Below, piece after piece: positions 5,674 through 11,981 of a DNA stretch of 11,981 nucleotides (position 1 is the stretch's first letter; every line of letters begins with the position of its first letter). This DNA comes from Pseudomonadota bacterium. Its GTDB lineage: Bacteria; Desulfobacterota; Anaeroferrophillalia; Anaeroferrophillales; Tharpellaceae. A program made the translations under genes and the position numbers. Location: NCBI GenBank assembly GCA_015486445.1, contig WFRT01000009.1, positions 1 to 11,981 on the forward strand, read 5' to 3'. A model generated the notes under the pieces. The model was not told the DNA's origin. It did no database searches and saw only the letters and a program-made list of their open reading frames with translations.

Positions 5674-7737
5674 CTAGGCCGGAACCGCCTCTTCCCGGCT
5701 GACCCGGCGCCGCTGGTTGTAATAGATCGCGGCAATCAGGGCAATGCCGATCGGGTAGGCAAGGAAGCGGTGCGGCAGGTCGATGTACTCGGCCAGCAGA
5801 TCGGGCCGGAACATGATCAGGGTGGCAACCAGCAGCAGGATCAGGTCGTACCATTTATTCTTGGTGAAGAACCAGCCCTGGGTCGCCGAGGCAAAGGCGC
5901 AGGTGCCGATGCAGGCGGTCAGAAAGATCATGATCCCGATCGGCCAGCTGTTGATATTGTGCAGGATCAGGTCGCTGTTGAAAATGAACATGAAAGGCAG
6001 AATCGAGGTTCTGATGTCATACATGAACCCCTGGATTCCGGTTGGAATCGGGTCGGACTGGGCCAGGGCCGCAGCGGCGTAGGAAGCCAGTCCCACCGGC
6101 GGGGTGTCGTCGGCCAGGATACCGAAATAGAAGCAGAAGAGGTGGGCCGCCATCAACGGTACGATGAAACCGTTGGCGCCGCCGACGTTGACGATGATCG
6201 GCGCCGTCAGCGAGGCCATGACGATGTAGGTCGCGGTGGTCGGCAGGCCCATGCCGATCAACAGGCTGGCAATCGCCGTAATTATCAGCATCAGGTAGAT
6301 GTTGCCGCCGGAGAGCTGCTCGACGATCTGGGTGATCATGCCGCCGATGCCCATGTTGACCACCCCGACGATAATCCCGGCAGAGGCACAGGCCACCGCC
6401 ACGGTGACCATGTTCTTGGCTCCCGAAGCCAGCCCGTCATACAGTGTCCCCAGGCTTTTCTTCAGCCCTTCGGCAATAAATCCGGCCCGGCCGCGGCCGT
6501 CATAGAGATCTTTAAGAAAAACCACGGCAAAGAGCCAGAGAATCGAGTTGAAAGCGGACTTGTCGGGCGAGTGCCGCAGGTAGATCAGTTCGTAAAGCAG
6601 GACCCCGATCGGAAGCAGAAAATGAAGACCCTCGAGCAGGGTTTCCTTGAGCTTGGGCAGTTCCTCCTTGCGCAGCCCCCGCAAACCCAGCTTCGAAGCC
6701 TCGATGTGGGTGATATAGAGAAGCGCCGCGTACGAGGCAAAGGCCGGAATCGCCGCCGCCTTGACCACGGCGATGTAGGGCACGTTGACATATTCGGCGA
6801 TGATAAAGGCCGCCGCACCCATGATCGGCGGAGCGATCTGGCCGTCGGTGCTGGCCGCGACCTCGATGGCGGCCGCCTTCTTGGCCGGGTAGCCGACCTT
6901 TTTCATCAATGGAATCGTAAAGGTTCCGGTGGTCACGATGTTGGCGATGCTCGATCCCGAAACCATCCCGGTCAAACCGCTGGCCAGAACCGCGGCCTTG
7001 GCCGGACCGCCTTTGAAGCGCCCCAGGAAACACAGGGCCAGGTCGATGAAAAATTTGCCGGCCCCGGCCTTTTCGAGCAGGGCCCCGAGCAGGACGTAAA
7101 GAAAGACCACCCGGGCCGAGACATCGAGCGGGATACCGTAGATGCCTTCGCTGGAAAGGGTGATCTGGCTCAGGTAGCGGTTAATCGAAACCCCGCGAAA
7201 GGCCAGGACATCGGGCATGTAGGGGCCGAAATAGGCATAGATAGAAAAAAAGATGGCAATCAGCGAGAGGGCCGGTCCCAGGGCCCGGCGGGCCGCCTCG
7301 AGAAGGGTTACCAAAAGAATAATGCCGACTACGACATCGAGGGTCGAGGGCATGCCGGAGCGGGAAGCGATCCCCTCCCAGTCAAAATAGAGATAAAGGG
7401 CGCTGACCGCCCCGAGCAGGGCGAAAAGATAGTCGATCCAGGGAATATGGTCCCGGGCCGAGAGGAACTTGAGATAAGGCCGGGGCTTTTTGAAAAAAGG
7501 CACATTGAGATAGAGCAGAACCATCGCGAAAGCCAGGTGAATGGCCCGGATGGCGATCGAATCAAGCAGCAGCCAACTCGATACCGAGAGTTGAAAAAGC
7601 GACCAGGCGACCGCGATTACCGGCACCAGATAGCGTTCGAAACCGTGCAGGACCCGGATTTCTCCGCTCTCTTCCGCGATTATCTCTTGCAGGGCCTCAT
7701 CCTGCGGCTTTTCCCTGACCTCTTCCGAGTTTGCCAT
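5674..7737 (-). CDS. TRAP transporter fused permease (DctQ-DctM, TAXI type)
   Basis: This 687-residue inner-membrane protein is the permease of a secondary, ion-gradient-driven TRAP transporter with the small (4TM) and large (12TM) subunits fused, the form that usually works with TAXI binding proteins. After a cytoplasmic, acidic N-terminus (1-32) come hydrophobic segments near 36-58, 62-80, 101-117 and 133-148. The DctM-like domain follows from about 150, with GLTGMVSGSSIANIVTTG (254-271), STDGQIAPPIMGAAAF (296-311), GMGLPTTATYIV (495-506) and ADDTPPVGLASYAAA (542-556). It ends in a basic, charged tail. The ATG at 7735-7737 has GGGGGG five bases upstream. The longer frame would translate through the intercistronic hairpin and is rejected. 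It lies 93 bp downstream of the TAXI gene, with that hairpin between. The substrate is unknown; TAXI systems include glutamate and other carboxylate carriers. Confidence 0.92.
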   Translation of the reverse strand: MANSEEVREKPQDEALQEIIAEESGEIRVLHGFERYLVPVIAVAWSLFQLSVSSWLLLDSIAIRAIHLAFAMVLLYLNVPFFKKPRPYLKFLSARDHIPWIDYLFALLGAVSALYLYFDWEGIASRSGMPSTLDVVVGIILLVTLLEAARRALGPALSLIAIFFSIYAYFGPYMPDVLAFRGVSINRYLSQITLSSEGIYGIPLDVSARVVFLYVLLGALLEKAGAGKFFIDLALCFLGRFKGGPAKAAVLASGLTGMVSGSSIANIVTTGTFTIPLMKKVGYPAKKAAAIEVAASTDGQIAPPIMGAAAFIIAEYVNVPYIAVVKAAAIPAFASYAALLYITHIEASKLGLRGLRKEELPKLKETLLEGLHFLLPIGVLLYELIYLRHSPDKSAFNSILWLFAVVFLKDLYDGRGRAGFIAEGLKKSLGTLYDGLASGAKNMVTVAVACASAGIIVGVVNMGIGGMITQIVEQLSGGNIYLMLIITAIASLLIGMGLPTTATYIVMASLTAPIIVNVGGANGFIVPLMAAHLFCFYFGILADDTPPVGLASYAAAALAQSDPIPTGIQGFMYDIRTSILPFMFIFNSDLILHNINSWPIGIMIFLTACIGTCAFASATQGWFFTKNKWYDLILLLVATLIMFRPDLLAEYIDLPHRFLAYPIGIALIAAIYYNQRRRVSREEAVPA

Positions 7738-7774
7738 ATCAACCCCCCAGCTGCTGTAGTTCCACCATAAAACA

Positions 7775-7809
7775 CCGGTGGGGGGAGGCCCAGGCCATCC
7801 CCCCACCGG
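7775..7809 (-). promoter_or_regulatory. Perfect intercistronic hairpin between TAXI and permease genes
   Basis: CCGGTGGGGGGA (7775-7786) and TCCCCCCACCGG (7798-7809) form a perfect 12-bp GC-rich stem with an 11-base loop. On the minus strand it is followed by TGTTTTA, a short T-rich run. It starts about 20 bases after the TAXI stop. Such elements typically end part of the transcripts or protect the upstream mRNA, giving more binding protein than permease. The structure is seen; the role is inferred from analogous transporter operons. Confidence 0.65.
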
Positions 7810-7830
7810 AAACCAGGCAAACGCTTCGGT

Positions 7831-8799
7831 TTACATCAAGCCAACTTCTTTATAGTACTTGACGGCACCGGGATGGATCGGAGCCGAAAGCCCTTCCAGC
7901 ATATTTTTCTTGGTCAGGACCGAAAAAGCCGGATGCAGCTTCTTGAAAGCTTCAAGGTTGTCGAAAACTTCCTTGGTGATGGCGTAGACGATCTCGTCGG
8001 AGATATCGGCCGAGGTCACCAGGGTCGCCTTGACGCCAAAGGTCGGAACCTCGGCTTCCTTGTTGGTGGCGTTGGGATAGAACTTCATCGGAATGAAGGC
8101 CTTGGCATAGTAGGGATACTTGGCCAGCAGGGGCTGGACATCGGGGATCGCGACAATGTGAACCTTGATCCGGCCGGCGGTAGCTTCCTTGATCGAACCG
8201 TTGGGATGGCCGACGGTGTAGAAATAAGCGTCGATCCGCTCATCCTGGAGAGCCGACGCGGCTTCCACGGCTTTCAGGTACTCGGCCTTGATATCCTTTT
8301 TCTCGTCGAGGCCGGCCAGAGCCAGGGCGTCGCGGGCGTTGCCGAGCTGACCGGAACCGGGGTTGCCGATGGCCACCCGGTGACCCTTGAGATCAGCCAG
8401 TGATTTGATGCCGCTGGCATCGGTGGCGATCAGGGTGACCGATTCGGGATGCAGGCTGAAAACCGAGCGCAGTTTCTTCTGCGGTTTGCCTTCCCACTCT
8501 TTCAGGCCGTTGACGGCCTGGAACTGGCGGTCGGACTGGGCGATGCCGAACTCGAGATCGCCGTTCATCACCGCGTTGATGTTGAAAACCGAGCCCCCGG
8601 TCGACTCGACCGTGACCTTGAGGTTGTAGACCTTGGACTTCTTGTTGACCATCCGGCTGATGGCGCCGCCGGCCGGGTAATAGACCCCGGTGACTCCGCC
8701 GGTGCCAATCGTGACAAACTGGATTTTCGCCATCGAGGCGACCGGAGTCATCAACAGACCCAGGGCCAGGCACAAAACAAACAGCATCACTTTCTTCAT
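7831..8799 (-). CDS. TAXI-family TRAP transporter solute-binding protein
   Basis: This 322-residue periplasmic protein captures the solute and delivers it to the fused TRAP permease encoded next. A signal peptide is clear: MKK, a hydrophobic core over about 4-20, and a probable cleavage after Ala24 (ASMA before KIQF). The mature protein opens with the TAXI hallmark IGTGGVTGVYYPAGGAIS (about 31-48), then STGGSVFNINAVMNGDLEFG, IATDASGIKSLADLKGHRVAIG and a conserved NPGSG segment. The start at 8797-8799 has AAGGAGA seven bases upstream (8807-8813). It is first in the transporter unit and is separated from the usp gene upstream by a strong terminator, so it should have its own promoter within 8800-8858, though I see no convincing -35/-10 pair there. 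Length is normal for the family. The ligand cannot be deduced from sequence. Confidence 0.93.
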   Translation of the reverse strand: MKKVMLFVLCLALGLLMTPVASMAKIQFVTIGTGGVTGVYYPAGGAISRMVNKKSKVYNLKVTVESTGGSVFNINAVMNGDLEFGIAQSDRQFQAVNGLKEWEGKPQKKLRSVFSLHPESVTLIATDASGIKSLADLKGHRVAIGNPGSGQLGNARDALALAGLDEKKDIKAEYLKAVEAASALQDERIDAYFYTVGHPNGSIKEATAGRIKVHIVAIPDVQPLLAKYPYYAKAFIPMKFYPNATNKEAEVPTFGVKATLVTSADISDEIVYAITKEVFDNLEAFKKLHPAFSVLTKKNMLEGLSAPIHPGAVKYYKEVGLM

Positions 8800-8858
8800 C
8801 TCTAACTCTCCTTATACTGGTTTTAAGATTACCGGGTTGACTGAAATATTGCCGGAAT

Positions 8859-8896
8859 AAAAAAAGTGCCGGAACCCGGAAACGATTTCCGGGCAC
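8859..8896 (-). terminator. Rho-independent terminator of the usp gene
   Basis: On the minus strand GTGCC-c-GGAA pairs with TTCCGGCAC (one bulged C), directly followed by seven Ts (8859-8865). The same stretch can instead form the perfect CCCGGAAA/TTTCCGGG hairpin. It begins 23 bases after the usp stop at 8920 and isolates usp from the TAXI gene. Confidence 0.82.
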
Positions 8897-8919
8897 AGAC
8901 CTTAATCAGCGATAAAGAG

Positions 8920-9387
8920 CTACTCTTCAAGATGCTGCCGAGCCGGGGAGCGCGTAACCAGGACGCTGGTCTTGGCCCGCCGGACAATCTTTTCGACCGT
9001 GGCCCCATAGTAGAAAAACTTCAGGCCCTGGCTGCTGCGGCCATGCGATCCGATAACCACCAGGTCCACCGGGTGCGCCTCGAGCTCTTCCAGAATTTCA
9101 ATTACCGGGTTGCCCCGGCGGATATGAAAATGGTGCTTCACCTCCTGCAGGGCGGGGAACCGTTCAACCAGTTTTTCCAGGTGCCGGCGCGCGTCATTGA
9201 GCGCCTCATGGCGGAGCTTGTCGAATTCCTTCTCGCTCAGGTAACGAAACAGCATGCTTTCATCGGGATTGACATGCAGGATGGTGAGTTCGCAATCGCG
9301 CCACTTTGCCAGCTCAATAGCGTGGTTCAGGGCATAAAATGAATCCTCGGAAAAATCGGTGGGAACCAGAAGCGAGTTGATCAGCAT
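8920..9387 (-). CDS. Universal stress protein (UspA domain)
   Basis: This 155-residue single-domain cytoplasmic protein has the UspA fold: LLVPTDFSEDSFYALNHAIELA at the N-terminus, then a strand ending ILHVNPDE, and the C-terminal VVIGSHGRSS and KIVRRAKTSVLVTRS. The nucleotide loop differs from the usual G-2X-G-9X-G(S/T). After GSHG there are eleven residues before GAT, so the loop is two residues longer and has Ala in place of Ser. ATP binding is therefore uncertain. The ATG at 9385-9387 is preferred over the TTG two codons upstream because AAGGA (9394-9398) sits six bases before it. Its neighbour is a TRAP transporter; in Halomonas elongata the Usp TeaD acts on the TRAP system TeaABC, so a similar partnership is possible. 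The strong terminator between shows they are not simply co-transcribed. Confidence 0.92.
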   Translation of the reverse strand: MLINSLLVPTDFSEDSFYALNHAIELAKWRDCELTILHVNPDESMLFRYLSEKEFDKLRHEALNDARRHLEKLVERFPALQEVKHHFHIRRGNPVIEILEELEAHPVDLVVIGSHGRSSQGLKFFYYGATVEKIVRRAKTSVLVTRSPARQHLEE

Positions 9388-9393
9388 GGCCAA

Positions 9394-9398
9394 TCCTT
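9394..9398 (-). promoter_or_regulatory. Ribosome binding site fixing the usp start
   Basis: AAGGA on the minus strand lies six bases before the ATG at 9385-9387 and touches the alternative TTG at 9391-9393, which rules the TTG out as a start. Confidence 0.7.
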
Positions 9399-9525
9399 TC
9401 TGAACTGCGGTTTTACTATCAGGAATCTCCCGGCCGAAAAACCGGCCTGCTTCTGCCTGAGCAGTATCAATATCATATTTTTCATCTAATGCAACATCTT
9501 TTTACTCACGCCGGCAGGAGAGAAC

Positions 9526-10344
9526 TCAGGAAAAATAGTTGACGGCGTTGGCGAAGACCACCCGGCCCGGGCCGGGGGCGGTCCAGTCGAGTTCGGGCGC
9601 CAGGGCCCGCCTCTCCGGCCAGTCGGGCAGTTGACTCAGGCGCAGGGCCCGTTCGGGGTGGGGCATCAGGCCGAAGATGCGGCCGTCGACCGAGGTGATC
9701 CCGGCGATATCGTTGAGGGAGCCGTTGGGGTTGGCGGGAAACTCCCCGGCCGCCGCCACCACCTCGCCGGCCTCGTCCCGGCGGGCATAGCGCAGGGCGA
9801 CCTGGCGGCGGTCTTCGAGCTCCGCCAGGGTTTCCGCCGGGGCCTGAAAGCGGCCCTCCCCGTGGGCCACCGGGAGCTGCAGCGACGTCACTCCGCGCAA
9901 AAAAACCGAGTTTGCCACCGGGGCCACGAGTTCGACCCAGCGACACTCGTAGCGGGTTGAGCAATTGGCAATCAGGGCCACCCGGCGGCGGCCGAATTCA
10001 CCGGCGCCGGGCCCGCCAGGCAGAAGCCCGAGGTTGACCAGAACCTGGAAACCGTTGCAGATGCCCAAAACCAGCCGGTCACGGCTGACAAACTCAAGCA
10101 GCTCGGCCCACAGGTGATGACGCATCTTGTTGGCCAGGGCGTTGCCCGAACCGGTGTCGTCGCCGTAGGAAAAGCCACCCGGGACCACAAAAATCTGGGC
10201 CCCGGAAAGCTTTTCCGGAGCTGCGATCAGGTCGTTGACATGAATGATCCGGCTTTCGGCGCCGCAGCTGTCGAAAGCATAGGCGGTCTCCTCTTCGCAG
10301 TTGATGCCGTAGCCGCTTAAAATCAGAACTCGTGGTTGGGTCAT
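9526..10344 (-). CDS. purQ: FGAM synthase glutaminase subunit PurQ
   Basis: This 272-residue class I glutamine amidotransferase supplies ammonia to PurL for conversion of FGAR to FGAM, the fourth step of purine synthesis, in the cytoplasm. The N-terminus RVLILSGYGINCEEETAYAF and PGGFSYGDDTGSG (55-67) are typical. The nucleophile is Cys96 in LGICNGFQ, and the catalytic His229 and Glu231 lie in LMPHPERAL. At 272 residues it is longer than the roughly 230-residue PurQ of Bacillus and resembles the C-terminal glutaminase domain of large one-chain PurL, including the GSLNDIAGITS segment. It follows purL with a 66-bp gap, and AGGA sits about nine bases before its ATG. No good terminator is seen after its stop; usp starts 138 bp further on, past an AT-rich stretch (about 9465-9515) that may hold a usp promoter. 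Confidence 0.95.
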   Translation of the reverse strand: MTQPRVLILSGYGINCEEETAYAFDSCGAESRIIHVNDLIAAPEKLSGAQIFVVPGGFSYGDDTGSGNALANKMRHHLWAELLEFVSRDRLVLGICNGFQVLVNLGLLPGGPGAGEFGRRRVALIANCSTRYECRWVELVAPVANSVFLRGVTSLQLPVAHGEGRFQAPAETLAELEDRRQVALRYARRDEAGEVVAAAGEFPANPNGSLNDIAGITSVDGRIFGLMPHPERALRLSQLPDWPERRALAPELDWTAPGPGRVVFANAVNYFS

Positions 10345-10410
10345 GGTAAAAATTCCTGAAACTTCAGCCCGTTTCCGGCCCGGTGCCGGGGGCGCGGGTT
10401 TTCCCGGGAT

Positions 10411-11981
10411 TTAGAAGCCGGCAAAGGTTGAGCGATAATTTTTCTCCAGCGCCGCAATCGTCGTCTTGACCAACACTTGTCCGGCCTGGCTGACCTGCAC
10501 CTGCTGGTCGGCCCGCACCCGGCCCAGCCGGTTGCAGTTCCAGGCCGCAAACCGTTCTGCAAAACGCTGCGCCAGCGCCGGGTCGAGGGAGACCAGGAAG
10601 CGGCCGGGATATTCGTTGAAGAGCTGGAGATCGGCCCTGATTCCGGCCGCCAGGTCGAGATCGAAGCCCAGGCCCGCGGCCAGCCCGCCGAGACCTACAG
10701 CCCGGGCCAGCCCGCCCTGGGCCAGGGGGTAGACCGAACGAAAATCGCCGGCCGCCACGGCCGCCGCGAAGGCTTTGTAAAAAGGTATCTTTTCCGCCGC
10801 CTTAAAACCCGGCACCCGGCCCCGGCTGCCGGGCGCGACCAGCTTTTCTTCCCGCAGCAGGCCAAGGTACTCACTGCCCCCAAGCTCCGACCCGCCGGGC
10901 CCGCCGAGCAGCCAGAGCTCGTTGCCGGGCCGGGCGAAGGCCAGGGAGCGGACCCGGTCAATCGTCGGCACCACGCCGATCGCCGAAATCAGAATGGTCG
11001 GCGGCACCGAAATCAGCACCGGGTTGTCATCGACATCAAAACCTTTGAAATCATTATACATGCTGTCTTTGCCGGAAATAAACGGGGCCTCGTAGGCCAG
11101 GGCGGTTTCGTAACAGGAGCGGGCGCACTGCTTGAGCTGCCAGAGGCGCTCGGGATCATCGGAAGAGCACCAGCAGAAGTTGTCCAGCAGGGCGATTCGA
11201 CCATACGGAACCCCGACCGCCAGCAGGTTGCGAATCGCGGTATCGATGGCGGTGGCGGCCGCGGCCGCGGTGTCGAGGTCGCTCAGAAAAGGGTAGAGGC
11301 TCTGGGAGATGGCCACCCCCCGGGGATTTTCAGGCAGGGGCTGGACCACGGTGGCAAAACCGTTGACCCGCCCCTTGCCGACCAGCGGCTTCAGCACCGA
11401 GCCCCCCTGGACCTCGAAATCGTACTGGTAGCTGACAAAGTCGTGGGCCGCCAGGTTGAGGCGGCTGAAAAGCCGGGGAAAAAGTTCCTCCAGAGCCAGT
11501 TCCTCGACGCCCGGCAAGACCACATCGTTGGCCGGAGAGGGACGCGGCCTGGTCCGCAGCCGTTTTTTCGGCAGCCCCTCATGGAGAAACTCAAGCTCCA
11601 TGTCCATGACCCGCTCGCCCTCGTAGAAAACCCGGCAGCGGCCCGAGTCGTCAAATTCACCGATCACCGTGGCCTCGACCCCGCGCCGGTCGAGCAGATC
11701 CTTGAGCCGGGGCCACTTTTCCGGCGGCACGGCCAGGGTCATGCGCTCCTGCGACTCGCTGATCCAGATCTCCCAGGGGGCCATGCCGGCGTACTTGACC
11801 GGCACCTTTTCGAGCTCGACCCGACAGCCCCCGCATTCCCGGGCCATCTCGGCCACCGAGCAGGAAATCCCGCCGGCGCCGTTGTCGGTGATACTGTTGT
11901 AGAGATCGAGATCGCGGGCTTCCTTGACGATGGCGTCGGAAAATTTCTTCTGGGTGATCGGGTCGCCGATCTGGACCGCGG
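10411..11981 (-). CDS. purL: FGAM synthase synthetase subunit PurL, C-terminal part
   Basis: The frame is open to the right edge of the window, so the gene's 5' part is missing; 522-523 codons plus the TAA are visible. PurL uses ATP and ammonia from PurQ to convert FGAR to FGAM. Just inside the window edge is VQIGDPITQKKFSDAIV followed by ITDNGAGGISCSVAEMAREC, a PurL/PurM-superfamily signature. Further on are RVNGFATVVQPLPENPRGVA, LLDNFCW, PFISGKDSMYND and LLGGPGGSELGGSEYLG, the second AIRS-like domain. The protein ends AALEKNYRSTFAGF without a fused glutaminase, consistent with the separate purQ that follows. The sequence resembles the large-type PurL more than the roughly 740-residue Bacillus form, but without the N-terminus I cannot tell whether a PurS-like domain is fused. 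An internal ATG at 11854-11856 is inside the conserved motif and is not the start. Confidence 0.95.
   Translation of the reverse strand, partial: AVQIGDPITQKKFSDAIVKEARDLDLYNSITDNGAGGISCSVAEMARECGGCRVELEKVPVKYAGMAPWEIWISESQERMTLAVPPEKWPRLKDLLDRRGVEATVIGEFDDSGRCRVFYEGERVMDMELEFLHEGLPKKRLRTRPRPSPANDVVLPGVEELALEELFPRLFSRLNLAAHDFVSYQYDFEVQGGSVLKPLVGKGRVNGFATVVQPLPENPRGVAISQSLYPFLSDLDTAAAAATAIDTAIRNLLAVGVPYGRIALLDNFCWCSSDDPERLWQLKQCARSCYETALAYEAPFISGKDSMYNDFKGFDVDDNPVLISVPPTILISAIGVVPTIDRVRSLAFARPGNELWLLGGPGGSELGGSEYLGLLREEKLVAPGSRGRVPGFKAAEKIPFYKAFAAAVAAGDFRSVYPLAQGGLARAVGLGGLAAGLGFDLDLAAGIRADLQLFNEYPGRFLVSLDPALAQRFAERFAAWNCNRLGRVRADQQVQVSQAGQVLVKTTIAALEKNYRSTFAGF

Noticed and set aside
5770..7770. 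666-residue plus-strand open frame opposite the TRAP permease
   Set aside because: It is exactly antisense to a well-supported membrane protein; its composition (many Asp, Gly, Arg, Gln, His) is what antisense GC-rich DNA gives, and it shows no recognisable domain.
9432..9447. GGCCG/CGGCC hairpin upstream of usp as a terminator for purQ
   Set aside because: The stem is only five base pairs and no T tract follows on the minus strand; it may be part of the usp leader but cannot be assigned.
1..11981. CRISPR arrays, tRNA or rRNA genes, phage or defence gene clusters
   Set aside because: No regularly spaced repeats, no tRNA-like cloverleaf and no recognisable defence proteins were seen on either strand by eye.

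Overview
The window is bacterial chromosomal DNA, mostly GC-rich, and nearly all genes lie on the minus strand. The gene set is an aminofutalosine-type menaquinone pair (mqnE, mqnC), a TAXI-type TRAP transporter, a UspA protein and a split PurL/PurQ. Together with the protein sequence style this suggests an anaerobic, menaquinone-respiring bacterium, most likely of the Desulfobacterota (former Deltaproteobacteria). That placement is an inference from family resemblance; there is no rRNA or other marker.

Layout by coordinate: (a) 1-300, the 3' end of an AT-rich plus-strand gene of unknown function, unlike the rest in base composition. (b) 339-2167, an intact IS1634-family insertion sequence whose transposase start codon lies in a perfect 8-bp hairpin. 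(c) 2325-5325, a minus-strand operon transcribed as MBL hydrolase, mqnE, mqnC. The last two overlap by 4 bp and encode two radical SAM enzymes of the futalosine menaquinone route. (d) 5326-5673, a gene-free region holding a roughly 227-bp imperfect palindrome and, beyond it, a 10-bp hairpin downstream of the transporter genes. (e) 5674-8799, a TRAP transporter unit transcribed as TAXI binding protein, a perfect 12-bp intercistronic hairpin, then a fused DctQ-DctM-like permease. (f) 8859-9387, a UspA-domain gene with a good rho-independent terminator that separates it from the transporter. (g) 9526-11981, purL (its 5' part lies outside the window) followed by purQ, which together make the FGAM synthase of purine synthesis.

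The genes form independent metabolic units: quinone synthesis, organic solute uptake with a possible Usp partner, and purine synthesis. I did not find a clearly new multi-gene system. The most interesting items are noncoding: the hairpin over the transposase start, the large palindrome at 5365-5591, the binding-protein/permease hairpin, and the outward-facing extra copy of the IS end motif. Among the proteins, the notable points are the MBL hydrolase co-transcribed with mqnEC and the altered nucleotide loop of the Usp.
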